64,000 nucleotides of DNA from Bradyrhizobium sp. PSBB068. GTDB taxonomy: Bacteria; Pseudomonadota; Alphaproteobacteria; Rhizobiales; Xanthobacteraceae. Positions 1 to 7,990 of the stretch are shown in pieces. The notes under the pieces are model-generated. The model saw only the letters and a list, made by a program, of their open reading frames with translations, did not search any database and was not told the origin of the DNA. Position numbers and translations under genes: made by a program. The stretch is taken from NCBI GenBank assembly GCA_016839165.1, contig CP069300.1, forward strand, positions 4,774,001 to 4,838,000, written 5' to 3'. How positions within the stretch are numbered: the first letter of the stretch is position 1; every line of letters starts with the position of its first letter.

Positions 1-336
1 AAGTTCTTCGCCCGCACCAACGTGATGCCGACCATGATCCAGACCGGCGTCTACGGCTCGGTGCTGCATTATCTGAAGGGGATCCAGGCTGCCGGCACCG
101 ACGATCCGCAGAAGGTGATGGCCAAGATGCGCGAGCTGCCGATCGAGGACACCTTCGTGCACGGCGGCAGACTGCGCGAGGACGGCCGCGTGATCCGCGA
201 CATGTACCTGGCGAAGGTGAAGAAGCCCTCGGAATCCAAGAAGCCTTGGGACTATCTCGACATCATCAAGACGGTGAAGGGCGAGGATGCGTTTCGTCCG
301 GTCTCCGAATCCAAGTGCCCGCTGCTGAAGAAATAG
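1..336 (+). CDS. Branched-chain amino acid-type ABC transporter substrate-binding protein (C-terminal part)
   Basis: The reading frame is open from the first base and ends at a TAG, so only the last 111 codons are in the window. The fragment carries the usual C-terminal end of type 1 periplasmic binding proteins of the HAAT/Liv family: a helix with GVYGSVLHYLKGIQAAGT, the block DPQKVMAKMRELPIEDTF, then FVHGGRLREDGRVIRDMYL. In this family the protein captures amino acids or aromatic and other carboxylates in the periplasm. The flavoprotein gene starts 10 bases later, so the two are probably co-transcribed and the ligand may be the flavoprotein's substrate; that link is inference. Confidence 0.85.
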   Translation, partial: KFFARTNVMPTMIQTGVYGSVLHYLKGIQAAGTDDPQKVMAKMRELPIEDTFVHGGRLREDGRVIRDMYLAKVKKPSESKKPWDYLDIIKTVKGEDAFRPVSESKCPLLKK

Positions 337-346
337 GATCGATCAC

Positions 347-2050
347 GTGGCTAACGAAGAAACGTATGATTGCGACGCACTCGTCGTCGGCTCCGGCTGC
401 GCCGGGCTGTCGGCGGCGGTCACTGCCGGCCATCACGGCCTGAAGGTCCTCGTCGTCGAGAAGGAGCCGCGGTTCGGCGGCACCACGGCGCGCTCCGGCG
501 GCTGGCTGTGGATTCCGGGCACCTCGCTGGCCAGGGCGTGGGGCATCGAGGAGAGCCCTGATCAGGCCAGGACCTATCTGCGCCACGAGGCCGGCAACAG
601 CTTCGATGCCGCGCGCGTCGATGCGTTCCTGACCGAAGGGCCAAAGGCGGTCGACTTCTTCACGACGAAGACCGCAGTGCGTTTCGACATGCCGCTGACC
701 TTCCCGGACTACCATGCCGAAGCCCCCGGCGGCGCGCAGGGCGGCCGCTCGATGGTGACGCGGCCGTTCGACGCCCACGAGCTTGGACCGGCCCTCAAGG
801 ATCTCGGCAGCCCCCTGCCCGAGCTCACCGTGTTCGGCATGATGCTCGGCTCCGGCAAGGAGATCGTGCACTTCATGCGCGCGACGCGGTCGATCACCTC
901 GGCGGCCTATGTCGCCAAGCGGCTGTCGAAACACGCCGCTGACGTGATCCGCAACGGCCGCGGCATGACGCTGACCAACGGCAATGCGCTGGCCGGCCGG
1001 CTGGCAAAATCGGCGTTCGATCTCAATATCCCGCTCTGGCTCAATTCACCGGTGCGCGAATTGATCGTCGACAACGGCGTGGTGCGCGGCGCGATCGTCG
1101 TGCGCGAGGGCCACACCATCCGCGTCAATGCAAAGCGCGGCGTCGTGCTCGCCTGCGGCGGATTTCCCCATGACGTGGCGCGGCGCCAGAAGATGTTTCC
1201 GCATGCGCCGACCGGCAAGGAGCACTATTCGCCGGGCCCGACCGGCAACACCGGCGATGGTCTGCGGCTCGCGGAAGCCGCCGGCGGCCGCGTCGAGGAC
1301 TCGCTGCCGAACGCGGCGGCGTGGGTGCCGGTCTCGGTCACCACGCGCAAGGACGGCTCGAAGGGCGTGATGCCGCACTTCATCGATCGCGCCAAGCCCG
1401 GCGTGATCGCGGTCCTGCGTGACGGCAAGCGGTTTGCCAATGAAGGCAATTCCTACCACGACTTCGTGCAGGCGATGATCAGAGCGGCGAAGCCCGGCGA
1501 GGAGATCGCGGCCTACCTGGTCTGCGATCACGAGACGCTGCGCAAATACGGTCTCGGCTGCGTGCCGCCGCGCCCGATGCCGCTCGGGCACCATCTGAAG
1601 ACCGGCTATCTCAAGCGCGGCGCGACGCTGTCCGAGCTCGCCGCGCAGGCCGGCATCGACGCCGGCGCATTCGGGGCCACCGTCGCCGAATTCAACAAAC
1701 TGGCGGCCGAGGGACGCGATCCCGCCTTCGGCAAGGGCTCGCGTGCCTACAACCGCTACCAGGGCGATGCGCTGCACGGGCCCAATCCCTGCATCGCGCC
1801 GATCCAGCGCGGGCCGTTCTACGCGATCAAGATGGTGATCGGCGATCTCGGGACCTATGCCGGCATCCGCACCGACGCCAACGCCCGCGCGCTCGACGCC
1901 GACGGCCAGCCGATTGCTGGCCTCTATGCCGCCGGCAACGACATGGCGAGTATCATGGGCGGCAACTATCCCGGCGCCGGCATCACGCTCGGCCCCGCGC
2001 TGACCTTCGGCTACATCGCGGGCAAGCATCTGGCGGGTGCCGCGGCCTAG
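347..2050 (+). CDS. FAD-dependent oxidoreductase, KstD/fumarate reductase flavoprotein-like
   Basis: This 567-residue protein starts at GTG 347 with AGGA about nine bases upstream. Near the N-terminus is the FAD dinucleotide-binding motif VVGSGCAGLSAAV, followed by EKEPRFGGTTARSGG. The C-terminus has the typical GLYAAGNDMASIMGG and YPGAGITLGPALTFGY FAD-contact segment of the FAD_binding_2 family. That family includes 3-ketosteroid delta-1-dehydrogenases, fumarate reductases and related flavin dehydrogenases, and the GGNYPGAGITLGPA ending is most like the KstD branch. Its placement directly after a binding protein gene and before an IclR regulator suggests a small catabolic unit. The substrate cannot be read from the sequence. 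Confidence 0.85.
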   Translation: MANEETYDCDALVVGSGCAGLSAAVTAGHHGLKVLVVEKEPRFGGTTARSGGWLWIPGTSLARAWGIEESPDQARTYLRHEAGNSFDAARVDAFLTEGPKAVDFFTTKTAVRFDMPLTFPDYHAEAPGGAQGGRSMVTRPFDAHELGPALKDLGSPLPELTVFGMMLGSGKEIVHFMRATRSITSAAYVAKRLSKHAADVIRNGRGMTLTNGNALAGRLAKSAFDLNIPLWLNSPVRELIVDNGVVRGAIVVREGHTIRVNAKRGVVLACGGFPHDVARRQKMFPHAPTGKEHYSPGPTGNTGDGLRLAEAAGGRVEDSLPNAAAWVPVSVTTRKDGSKGVMPHFIDRAKPGVIAVLRDGKRFANEGNSYHDFVQAMIRAAKPGEEIAAYLVCDHETLRKYGLGCVPPRPMPLGHHLKTGYLKRGATLSELAAQAGIDAGAFGATVAEFNKLAAEGRDPAFGKGSRAYNRYQGDALHGPNPCIAPIQRGPFYAIKMVIGDLGTYAGIRTDANARALDADGQPIAGLYAAGNDMASIMGGNYPGAGITLGPALTFGYIAGKHLAGAAA

Positions 2051-2073
2051 CAGAGGACGGTCAACACTCCGTC

Positions 2074-2116
2074 ACCCTGAGGAGGCCGCAACGCAGCCGT
2101 CTCGAAGGGTCGACGG
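2074..2116. repeat. Palindromic intergenic repeat fragment
   Basis: The stretch after the flavoprotein gene carries the pattern CACCCTGAGGAGG ... GCCGTCTCGAAGGGTCGAC, a familiar motif of short interspersed repeats in Bradyrhizobium genomes. Only one unit is visible here. The rest of the 127-base gap before the IclR gene shows nothing else I can name. Confidence 0.4.
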
Positions 2117-2177
2117 CTCGACTGTGGCCATGCATCCTACGTGCTAAGTGCGGGCGCAGGAAAACGAACGGAGCCAC

Positions 2178-2972
2178 ATGACGAGAGAAAGCCGCGGCAT
2201 ACAATCGATCGAGGTCGGCGGAGAATTGCTCCGGGCGCTCGCCCGCAGCGGCGAGCCGATGATGCTGCGCGACCTCGCCCGGGAGGCCGGCATGCCGCCG
2301 GCCAAGGCGCATCCCTATCTGGTCAGCTTTTCCCGCATCGGCCTGATCGAGCAGGACGAGAGCACCGGCCGCTACGAGATCGGGGCACTGGCACTCGAGC
2401 TCGGCCTGATCAGCCTGCGCCGGCTCTCCGCGGTGCGGATCGCGACGCCCAGGATCGCCGCGCTCGCCGACAGCATCAATCATGCGGTGTCGCTGTCGGT
2501 GTGGGGCACCCATGGCGCCACCGTGGTGCGGCTCGAGGAGCCGAGCCATCCCGTGCATATCGCGATGCGCGTCGGATCCGTGGTGGCGCTGCTGGAGACC
2601 GCGACCGGCCGCGCCTTCGCCGCCTTCATGCCGCCGAACGCCGTCAAGGCAGCGCTCGACAGCGGCCTCGATCGGCTCGGCGTCGGCTACAATCCGAAAC
2701 GTGAGCCGATCAACGCAAAGGCCGCCGAGATGCTGGCCGAGGTCCGCAGCCGCGGTCTCGCGCGCGCGATCGGCGATCCCCTGCCCGGCGTCAACGCGTT
2801 CGCCGCTCCGGTCTTCGATCATGCCGGCCACGTCGCCGTCGTCATCACCGCGATGGGCCCGGAAGGCACATTCGACGCCGGCTGGGACAGCGCAATCGCA
2901 ACCGCGCTGCGCGATTGTGCCGGCGATATCTCGCGGCAGCTGGGGCACGGGACGGCGCGGGCATCGGAGTGA
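2178..2972 (+). CDS. IclR family transcriptional regulator
   Basis: This 264-residue protein has an N-terminal winged helix (IQSIEVGGELLRALARSGEP, then LRDLAREAGMPPAKAHPYL) and a C-terminal IclR effector domain (residues about 80-255) with the typical GDPLPGVNAFAAPVFDH segment. ATG 2178 is preferred over an upstream in-frame start at 2148 because GGAGCC lies just before it and the IclR homology begins right after it. IclR proteins bind small aromatic or aliphatic effectors and control adjacent catabolic genes. Here the obvious target is the binding protein and flavoprotein unit upstream. No operator was identified. Confidence 0.9.
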   Translation: MTRESRGIQSIEVGGELLRALARSGEPMMLRDLAREAGMPPAKAHPYLVSFSRIGLIEQDESTGRYEIGALALELGLISLRRLSAVRIATPRIAALADSINHAVSLSVWGTHGATVVRLEEPSHPVHIAMRVGSVVALLETATGRAFAAFMPPNAVKAALDSGLDRLGVGYNPKREPINAKAAEMLAEVRSRGLARAIGDPLPGVNAFAAPVFDHAGHVAVVITAMGPEGTFDAGWDSAIATALRDCAGDISRQLGHGTARASE

Positions 2973-2980
2973 GTCTTTCC

Positions 2981-3085
2981 GTCGTCATTCCGGGGCTCGC
3001 GAAGCGAGAGCCCGGAATCCGTCGGACCGCATAACTCTTGGATGAATGGATTCCGGGTTCGTGCTTCGCACGCCCCGCAATGACG
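2981..3085. repeat. Palindromic repeat doublet, family a
   Basis: Two arms in inverted orientation, GTCATTCCGGGGCTCGC ... GAGCCCGGAATCC and GGATTCCGGGTTCG ... GCCCCGCAATGAC, enclose a short spacer. Each arm can itself fold. This is a REP/BIME-like doublet, and it lies directly after the IclR stop codon. The 525-base gap before ahcY holds this and two further doublets, a terminator, and no credible gene. Confidence 0.65.
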
Positions 3086-3145
3086 CATGGTTCTGTCTAT
3101 TGCTCCGAGGCCTACGGATACGAAGCCGCGCCCCATTCCACGCTG

Positions 3146-3246
3146 TCATCGCGCGGCTCGACCGGGCGATCCAGTACGTCGCGGCCTCTCGGCTCAAGCC
3201 CAGCCGTCTCTGGAATACTGGATCGCCCGCTTTCGCGGGTGATGAC
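3146..3246. repeat. Palindromic repeat doublet, family b
   Basis: The ends TGTCATCGCGCGGCTCG and CGCGGGTGATGACA, with GGGCGATCCAGTA facing TACTGGATCGCCC, form a long imperfect inverted repeat. The core TCTCTGGAATACTGG recurs at about 28232-28247, so this is a repeat family dispersed in the window. Confidence 0.6.
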
Positions 3247-3285
3247 ACCGCGTGTTTTATGTTCTGAATCGCGAAACATCCTCGT

Positions 3286-3409
3286 CGTCGTCCTGGCGAA
3301 AGCCAGGACCCATTACCCCAACCGCGCGTTGTTGCGCGACGCTGGGGGCCGAGGTCCCGCTCACGATCGATTGCGATGGTTATGGGTCCTGGCTTTCGCC
3401 AGGACGACG
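3286..3409. repeat. Palindromic repeat doublet, family c
   Basis: GTCGTCCTGGCGAAAGCCAG with GACCCAT at the left is mirrored by ATGGGTC with CTGGCTTTCGCCAGGACGAC at the right. The arms are near-perfect inverted copies of about 27 bases around an 80-base centre. The CTGGCGAAAGCCAG core is itself palindromic. Confidence 0.65.
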
Positions 3410-3441
3410 AATGGGGAGGCCCGCCGGCAAAACAGCGCAGC

Positions 3442-3470
3442 AAAAAGCCCCGGACGATGCCGGGGCTCTT
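3442..3470 (-). terminator. Rho-independent terminator after ahcY
   Basis: On the minus strand the sequence AGCCCCGGCATCGTCCGGGGCT is followed by TTTTTG. That is an 8-9 base GC-rich stem, a short loop and a T-run, 28 bases past the ahcY stop codon. It closes the metK-ahcY block. Confidence 0.85.
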
Positions 3471-3497
3471 CAGTTCATCGATTGCAGTCAGCGCAGC

Positions 3498-4925
3498 TCA
3501 GTAGCGGTAGCGATCCGACTTGTACGGACCTTCCTGCTTGACGCCGATGTAATCGGCCTGGTCCTTGCGCAGCTCGGTCAGCTTGACGCCGATCTTGGCG
3601 AGGTGCAGGCGGGCGACCTTCTCGTCGAGCGTCTTCGGCAGCACGTAGACCTTCTTGGCGTACTTGCCGTCCTTGTTGTTGGCCCAGAGTTCGATCTGCG
3701 CCAGCGTCTGGTTGGTGAACGAGGCCGACATCACGAAGGACGGATGGCCCATCGCATTGCCGAGGTTCACGAGACGGCCTTCGGACAGCATGATGATGCG
3801 GTGCTTGTCGGGGAACTCGATCTCATCGACCTGCGGCTTGATGTTGGTCCACTTCAGATTGCGAAGGCTCGCGATCTGAATCTCGTTGTCGAAGTGGCCG
3901 ATGTTGCAGACGATGGCGCGATCCTTCATCGCGCGCATGTGCTCGATGGTGATGATGTCCTTGTTGCCGGTGGCGGTGACGAAGATGTCGGCGCGCGGCG
4001 CTGCGTCTTCCATGGTCGTGACCTCATAGCCTTCCATCGCCGCCTGCAGCGCGCAGATCGGATCGACTTCGGAGACCATGACGCGGCAGCCGGCCTGGCG
4101 CAGCGAGGCGGCCGAGCCCTTACCGACGTCGCCGAAGCCCGCAACCATCGCGACCTTGCCCGACAGCATCACGTCGGTGCCGCGGCGGATGCCGTCGACC
4201 AGCGATTCACGGCAGCCATAGAGGTTGTCGAACTTCGACTTGGTGACGCTGTCGTTGACGTTGATCGCCGGGAACAGCAGCGTGCCCTTGTTGGCCATCT
4301 CGTACAGGCGATGCACGCCCGTGGTGGTCTCTTCCGAGACGCCCTTGATGTTCTTGGCGATCTCGGCGAAGTAGCCCTTCGGCTTCTCCTTCAGGAGGCG
4401 CTTCACGAGCGCGTAGAAGATCTCTTCCTCCTCGGAGGTCGGCTTGTCGAGGAACGCGGTGTCGCCCTGCTCGGCGCGCACGCCGGCATGCACCAGCATG
4501 GTGGCGTCGCCGCCGTCATCGAGGATCATGTTGGGCGTGCCGCCGCCGTGCCAGTCGAACAGCTTGGCGGTGTAGTCCCAATACTCGGTCAGCGTCTCGC
4601 CCTTGATGGCGAACACCGGAATGCCGGCGGCGGCGATCGCGGCGGCAGCGTGATCCTGGGTCGAGTAGATGTTGCAGGAGACCCAGCGGATGTCGGCGCC
4701 GAGCGCGGCCAGCGTCTCGATCAGCACGGCGGTCTGGATCGTCATGTGCAGCGAGCCCGCGATGCGCGCGCCTTTCAGCGGCTGCTTGGGGCCGAACTCC
4801 TCGCGGGTGGCCATCAGGCCGGGCATTTCGGTCTCGGCCAGCGAGATTTCCTTGCGGCCGAAATCGGCGAGCGCAATGTCCTTGACGATGTAGTCGGTGA
4901 AGCCGGGCTTCGTGGGGGCGTTCAT
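3498..4925 (-). CDS. ahcY: Adenosylhomocysteinase (S-adenosyl-L-homocysteine hydrolase)
   Basis: This 475-residue cytosolic NAD-dependent enzyme splits S-adenosylhomocysteine into adenosine and homocysteine, regenerating the methyl cycle. Recognisable blocks are the N-terminal [17 protein letters not shown], the substrate segment [16 protein letters not shown], the NAD-binding loop [13 protein letters not shown] and the C-terminal end [21 protein letters not shown], whose final KSDRYRY is invariant in the family. Length fits the alphaproteobacterial form. AGGAAACCGAC precedes the ATG. It lies downstream of metK on the same strand, separated by a repeat-filled gap. No SAH or SAM riboswitch is visible in the 70 bases before the start. 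Confidence 0.97.
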   Translation of the reverse strand: MNAPTKPGFTDYIVKDIALADFGRKEISLAETEMPGLMATREEFGPKQPLKGARIAGSLHMTIQTAVLIETLAALGADIRWVSCNIYSTQDHAAAAIAAAGIPVFAIKGETLTEYWDYTAKLFDWHGGGTPNMILDDGGDATMLVHAGVRAEQGDTAFLDKPTSEEEEIFYALVKRLLKEKPKGYFAEIAKNIKGVSEETTTGVHRLYEMANKGTLLFPAINVNDSVTKSKFDNLYGCRESLVDGIRRGTDVMLSGKVAMVAGFGDVGKGSAASLRQAGCRVMVSEVDPICALQAAMEGYEVTTMEDAAPRADIFVTATGNKDIITIEHMRAMKDRAIVCNIGHFDNEIQIASLRNLKWTNIKPQVDEIEFPDKHRIIMLSEGRLVNLGNAMGHPSFVMSASFTNQTLAQIELWANNKDGKYAKKVYVLPKTLDEKVARLHLAKIGVKLTELRKDQADYIGVKQEGPYKSDRYRY

Positions 4926-4993
4926 GTCGGTTTCCTAGTGGGTGAATCCAGCGTGTCAGTTACAAAGCGAGCGGAACGCGATGTTGCACGATC

Positions 4994-5174
4994 ATCTCCC
5001 TCTCCCCGTTCTTACGGGGAGAGGCATAGGCGGCCTTCGGCCGCCGTCCTTGAAGAACGCCGATGCAGAGCATCGGCTATGGTGAGGGGCTCTACCCGCG
5101 CGCTGAGCTCGCGGAGAATCCCCCTCACCCGCCGCTTCGCGGCGACCTCTCCCCGCAGGCGGGGCGAGGTGAGA
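4994..5174. repeat. Inverted repeat pair without cargo, between ahcY and metK
   Basis: The left arm begins CTCCCTCTCCCCG and contains ACGGGGAGAGGC then GGTGAGGGGCTC. The right arm, read on the other strand, begins CTCACCTCGCCCCGC and contains GCGGGGAGAGGTC then GGGTGAGGGGGATTCTC. The arms are divergent inverted copies of one unit separated by about 20 bases. The same unit, again as an inverted pair, frames the DUF559 gene at 24311-24806. This pair fills most of the 252-base ahcY-metK gap. Confidence 0.7.
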
Positions 5175-5177
5175 AAA

Positions 5178-6374
5178 TCAGAGCGCGCGCTTCAGCGGCT
5201 CGACGAGATCGGTCTTCTCCCAGGAGAAGCCGCCTTCATTGTCCGGCGTGCGGCCGAAATGGCCGTAGGCCGAGGTGCGCGCGTAGATCGGGCGGTTGAG
5301 ATCGAGATGGGTGCGGATGCCGCGCGGCGTCAGATCCATTGCCTTGGCGGCCGCCTTCTCGAGCTCGTCCTCCGACACTTTACCGGTGCCGTGGGTGTCG
5401 ATGTAGATCGACAGCGGACGCGCCACGCCGATCGCGTAGGCGAGCTGCAGCGTGCAGCGGTCGGCAAGACCCGCCGCAACGATGTTCTTGGCGACATAGC
5501 GCGCAGCGTAGGCAGCCGAACGGTCGACCTTGGTCGGATCCTTACCGGAGAACGCGCCGCCGCCATGCGGAGCCGCGCCGCCATAGGTGTCGACGATGAT
5601 CTTGCGACCGGTCAGGCCGGAGTCGCCGTCGGGACCGCCGATGAAGAACTTGCCGGTCGGATTGATGTGCCAGATCGTCTTGTTGCTGATCCACTCCTTC
5701 GGCAGCGCCTCGCGCACATACGGCTCGACGATGTCGCGGATCTGCTTCGAGGTGAGGTCCTCGACCAGATGCTGGTGCGAGACCACGATCTCGCGGACGC
5801 CGACCGGCTTGCCGTTCTCGTACTGCACGGTGACCTGGCTCTTGGAGTCCGGACCCAGCACCTTCTCCTTGCCGGAGTGGCGCGCTTCCGAGATCAGCCG
5901 CAGGATCTTGTGGGCGTAGAAGATCGGCGCCGGCATCAGGTCGGGCGTCTCGTTGGTGGCGTAACCGAACATGATGCCCTGGTCGCCGGCCCCCTCTTCC
6001 TTGACCTCGCCCGGCTGCAGCGCATCGACGCCCTGCGCGATATCGGCCGACTGCGGATGCAGCAGTATCTCGATGTCGCAGGTCTTCCAGTGGAAGCCGT
6101 CCTGCTCGTAGCCGATGTCCTTGATCGCAGAGCGAACCACGCCCTCGATCTGCTCGTTGGTGACCGAGCTCGGGCCGCGCGTTTCGCCGGCGATCACCAC
6201 CTTGTTGGTGGTCGCGAGCGTCTCGCACGCCGCGCGGATCTGCCACGGATCGATGCCCGCCTTCGGTCCCTCGCGGTAGAACAGATCGACGATCTCATCC
6301 GAGATACGATCGCAGACCTTGTCCGGATGGCCTTCCGAGACCGACTCGCTGGTGAAGAGATAAGACGCGCGCAT
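5178..6374 (-). CDS. metK: S-adenosylmethionine synthetase
   Basis: This 398-residue cytosolic enzyme makes S-adenosylmethionine from methionine and ATP. Visible motifs are [20 protein letters not shown] at the N-terminus, the loop [12 protein letters not shown], and [23 protein letters not shown] 6374 is chosen over a TTG immediately before it because the conserved protein starts at [11 protein letters not shown]. It is followed by ahcY on the same strand, so synthesis of SAM and removal of SAH are adjacent. The 61-base leader to the upstream gene is too short for a known SAM riboswitch class. Confidence 0.97.
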   Translation of the reverse strand: MRASYLFTSESVSEGHPDKVCDRISDEIVDLFYREGPKAGIDPWQIRAACETLATTNKVVIAGETRGPSSVTNEQIEGVVRSAIKDIGYEQDGFHWKTCDIEILLHPQSADIAQGVDALQPGEVKEEGAGDQGIMFGYATNETPDLMPAPIFYAHKILRLISEARHSGKEKVLGPDSKSQVTVQYENGKPVGVREIVVSHQHLVEDLTSKQIRDIVEPYVREALPKEWISNKTIWHINPTGKFFIGGPDGDSGLTGRKIIVDTYGGAAPHGGGAFSGKDPTKVDRSAAYAARYVAKNIVAAGLADRCTLQLAYAIGVARPLSIYIDTHGTGKVSEDELEKAAAKAMDLTPRGIRTHLDLNRPIYARTSAYGHFGRTPDNEGGFSWEKTDLVEPLKRAL

Positions 6375-6435
6375 CAAGCAAACCCCTTGTTTCGTCGATG
6401 TCCCGACGTTGGTTGGTGAATATGTCCCCGGAATG

Positions 6436-7791
6436 TCAGTCTCGCCGTCGCGAGATGACGTAGGATTCGTCGTAAAACCACAGCCCGTTGTGTTTGCGGA
6501 GAACTTCGCGCGTGGCCTCGAGAGCTCGTCCGTTTTCGGTCGTTTCGGTCAACCGCTCATCTTCGATCTGCGCGACATACACCGCCGCATTCCACGCAGC
6601 AAAGGCCGTCGAGGTTCCGATCGAGCCGGTCACCTCATTAGGCAGCGCCTCCATATCATATCGGAAGATCGAACGGTTATCGGCGTAGGCATTGAAGTTC
6701 AGCTCGCGGCCCGCCGAGCCCAACTCGTATTTCACCGCGCGCAGTATCTCATGACGGCTGACGGCGAAAGGATTTTCTCCGGGCCAGACGGCTTGAATGA
6801 TTTCCAGCCCGGGATCGCCTCCGTGGGAGTGGATTCCTATCAACCGCCCGCCGCCGCGCAGCGCGCGCGCCAGCGGCGCGATGATCCGCTTGGCGCGGAA
6901 ATTCACCGAGGATTTGGCGCGGTAGGGCTGCGAGGCGATCACGAGATCGAAATTGGCCTCGGCGCGGCCGGCCCGCGGAATAATGGAATCGAGCAGGAAG
7001 CGGTGATCGTCCCGGTACAGCACCAGCGCCACCGGCCGCTCGTAGATCGGCATCGCATTGCCTGGGCTGAGATTGGCCCGCCAATTCTGCTCCAGGAACG
7101 GGCCGAGTTCCGCGATCTGGGCCTCGAAATCACCCGAGGAGGCGCCGCGCAGGGCCACTTCGTGCCAGATCATGCTGGCGGCCGCTGCGGAGTTCTTGGG
7201 CGTCAGCCAGGGCGCCTCGGCGTAATACATGTTGGTGAACACGAACACGCTCGCCGGATGCTCGAACAGCCGGTCCGGCACCTTGTCGAGGGTGAGGCGG
7301 ACGTCCTCCAGGCTCAGTTCCTTGCCGGCGACATAGAACGGCATATGTGGGAAGCGGCCATGCATGGCACGCAGGACGCGCGCCAGCACCGTGCCGTCGC
7401 CCATCCCGGCGTCGAACACCCGCAGCGCCGGCGGTCGGGGGTGGATCGCCGCCAGTTCCAGCGCGACCCGGTCAGCGATCACCCGCTTCTCGCTGCAGGT
7501 GTGCACGAACAGCAGGTAGCGCTGGCGGTTCTCGAAGAAGCGGAAATTGCCCCTGGGATCGCGCTTTTCCGGCGGCACCACGAGGCCGCGCGGCGGCGCC
7601 ACGCCGCCCGGGGTCGAGGTTGCGATGAAGCCGTTGATGCGGTCGAGCGTATCGATGGTGATCCGCTTGCCCTCGCGCAGCCGGTGCACCAGCTTGCCGT
7701 CATTGACGGCACGGCGGCCGAACGTCGTCTCCGCCATGTCGGAGCGCCGGCAGAAATCCGTGATCTGGCTGAGGATTTCGTCGTTCTTCAT
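6436..7791 (-). CDS. SAM-dependent methyltransferase-like protein with N-terminal HTH-like segment
   Basis: This 451-residue protein is of uncertain function. Residues 1-55 ([49 protein letters not shown]) look like a small helix-turn-helix. The middle has a nucleotide-binding motif [20 protein letters not shown] of class I methyltransferase type. Further on come [14 protein letters not shown] and [15 protein letters not shown], where a methyltransferase motif IV would be. A late [16 protein letters not shown] strand-loop fits the fold. ATG 7791 is preferred to TTG 7824, though the ribosome site is weak. It ends 61 bases before metK on the same strand, so it may be co-transcribed with the gene that supplies its cofactor. 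Substrate unknown. Confidence 0.7.
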   Translation of the reverse strand: MKNDEILSQITDFCRRSDMAETTFGRRAVNDGKLVHRLREGKRITIDTLDRINGFIATSTPGGVAPPRGLVVPPEKRDPRGNFRFFENRQRYLLFVHTCSEKRVIADRVALELAAIHPRPPALRVFDAGMGDGTVLARVLRAMHGRFPHMPFYVAGKELSLEDVRLTLDKVPDRLFEHPASVFVFTNMYYAEAPWLTPKNSAAAASMIWHEVALRGASSGDFEAQIAELGPFLEQNWRANLSPGNAMPIYERPVALVLYRDDHRFLLDSIIPRAGRAEANFDLVIASQPYRAKSSVNFRAKRIIAPLARALRGGGRLIGIHSHGGDPGLEIIQAVWPGENPFAVSRHEILRAVKYELGSAGRELNFNAYADNRSIFRYDMEALPNEVTGSIGTSTAFAAWNAAVYVAQIEDERLTETTENGRALEATREVLRKHNGLWFYDESYVISRRRD

Positions 7792-7990
7792 GAAGCCTGG
7801 AGCGGGCCGCGGCGAGTGGGACAAAAGTGGGCAGAGATTGTGTGTGGCGACGTCTTACCACCATTTTCCCACCAGTTGAACCCCCTCCACGGCCCAATCA
7901 CCAAACAGTCATGGATTGCCCCCTGGATCGCCCTTTGGACCGCCTCGCCGTCGTCGATCATCTTGACGGCTCACCCCGCTGGGATAACCG

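Noticed and set aside
2981..3409. Possible CRISPR array
   Set aside because: The repeats are three different inverted doublets, not direct repeats with regular spacers.
3252..6419. A 1055-codon open frame on the plus strand
   Set aside because: It runs antisense through ahcY and metK, both certain genes, and its product has the Arg/Asp/Val-rich low-complexity look of GC-rich shadow frames.
6375..6435. Possible SAM riboswitch before metK
   Set aside because: The leader is 61 bases and shows no SAM-II, SAM-V or SAM/SAH pattern I can recognise.
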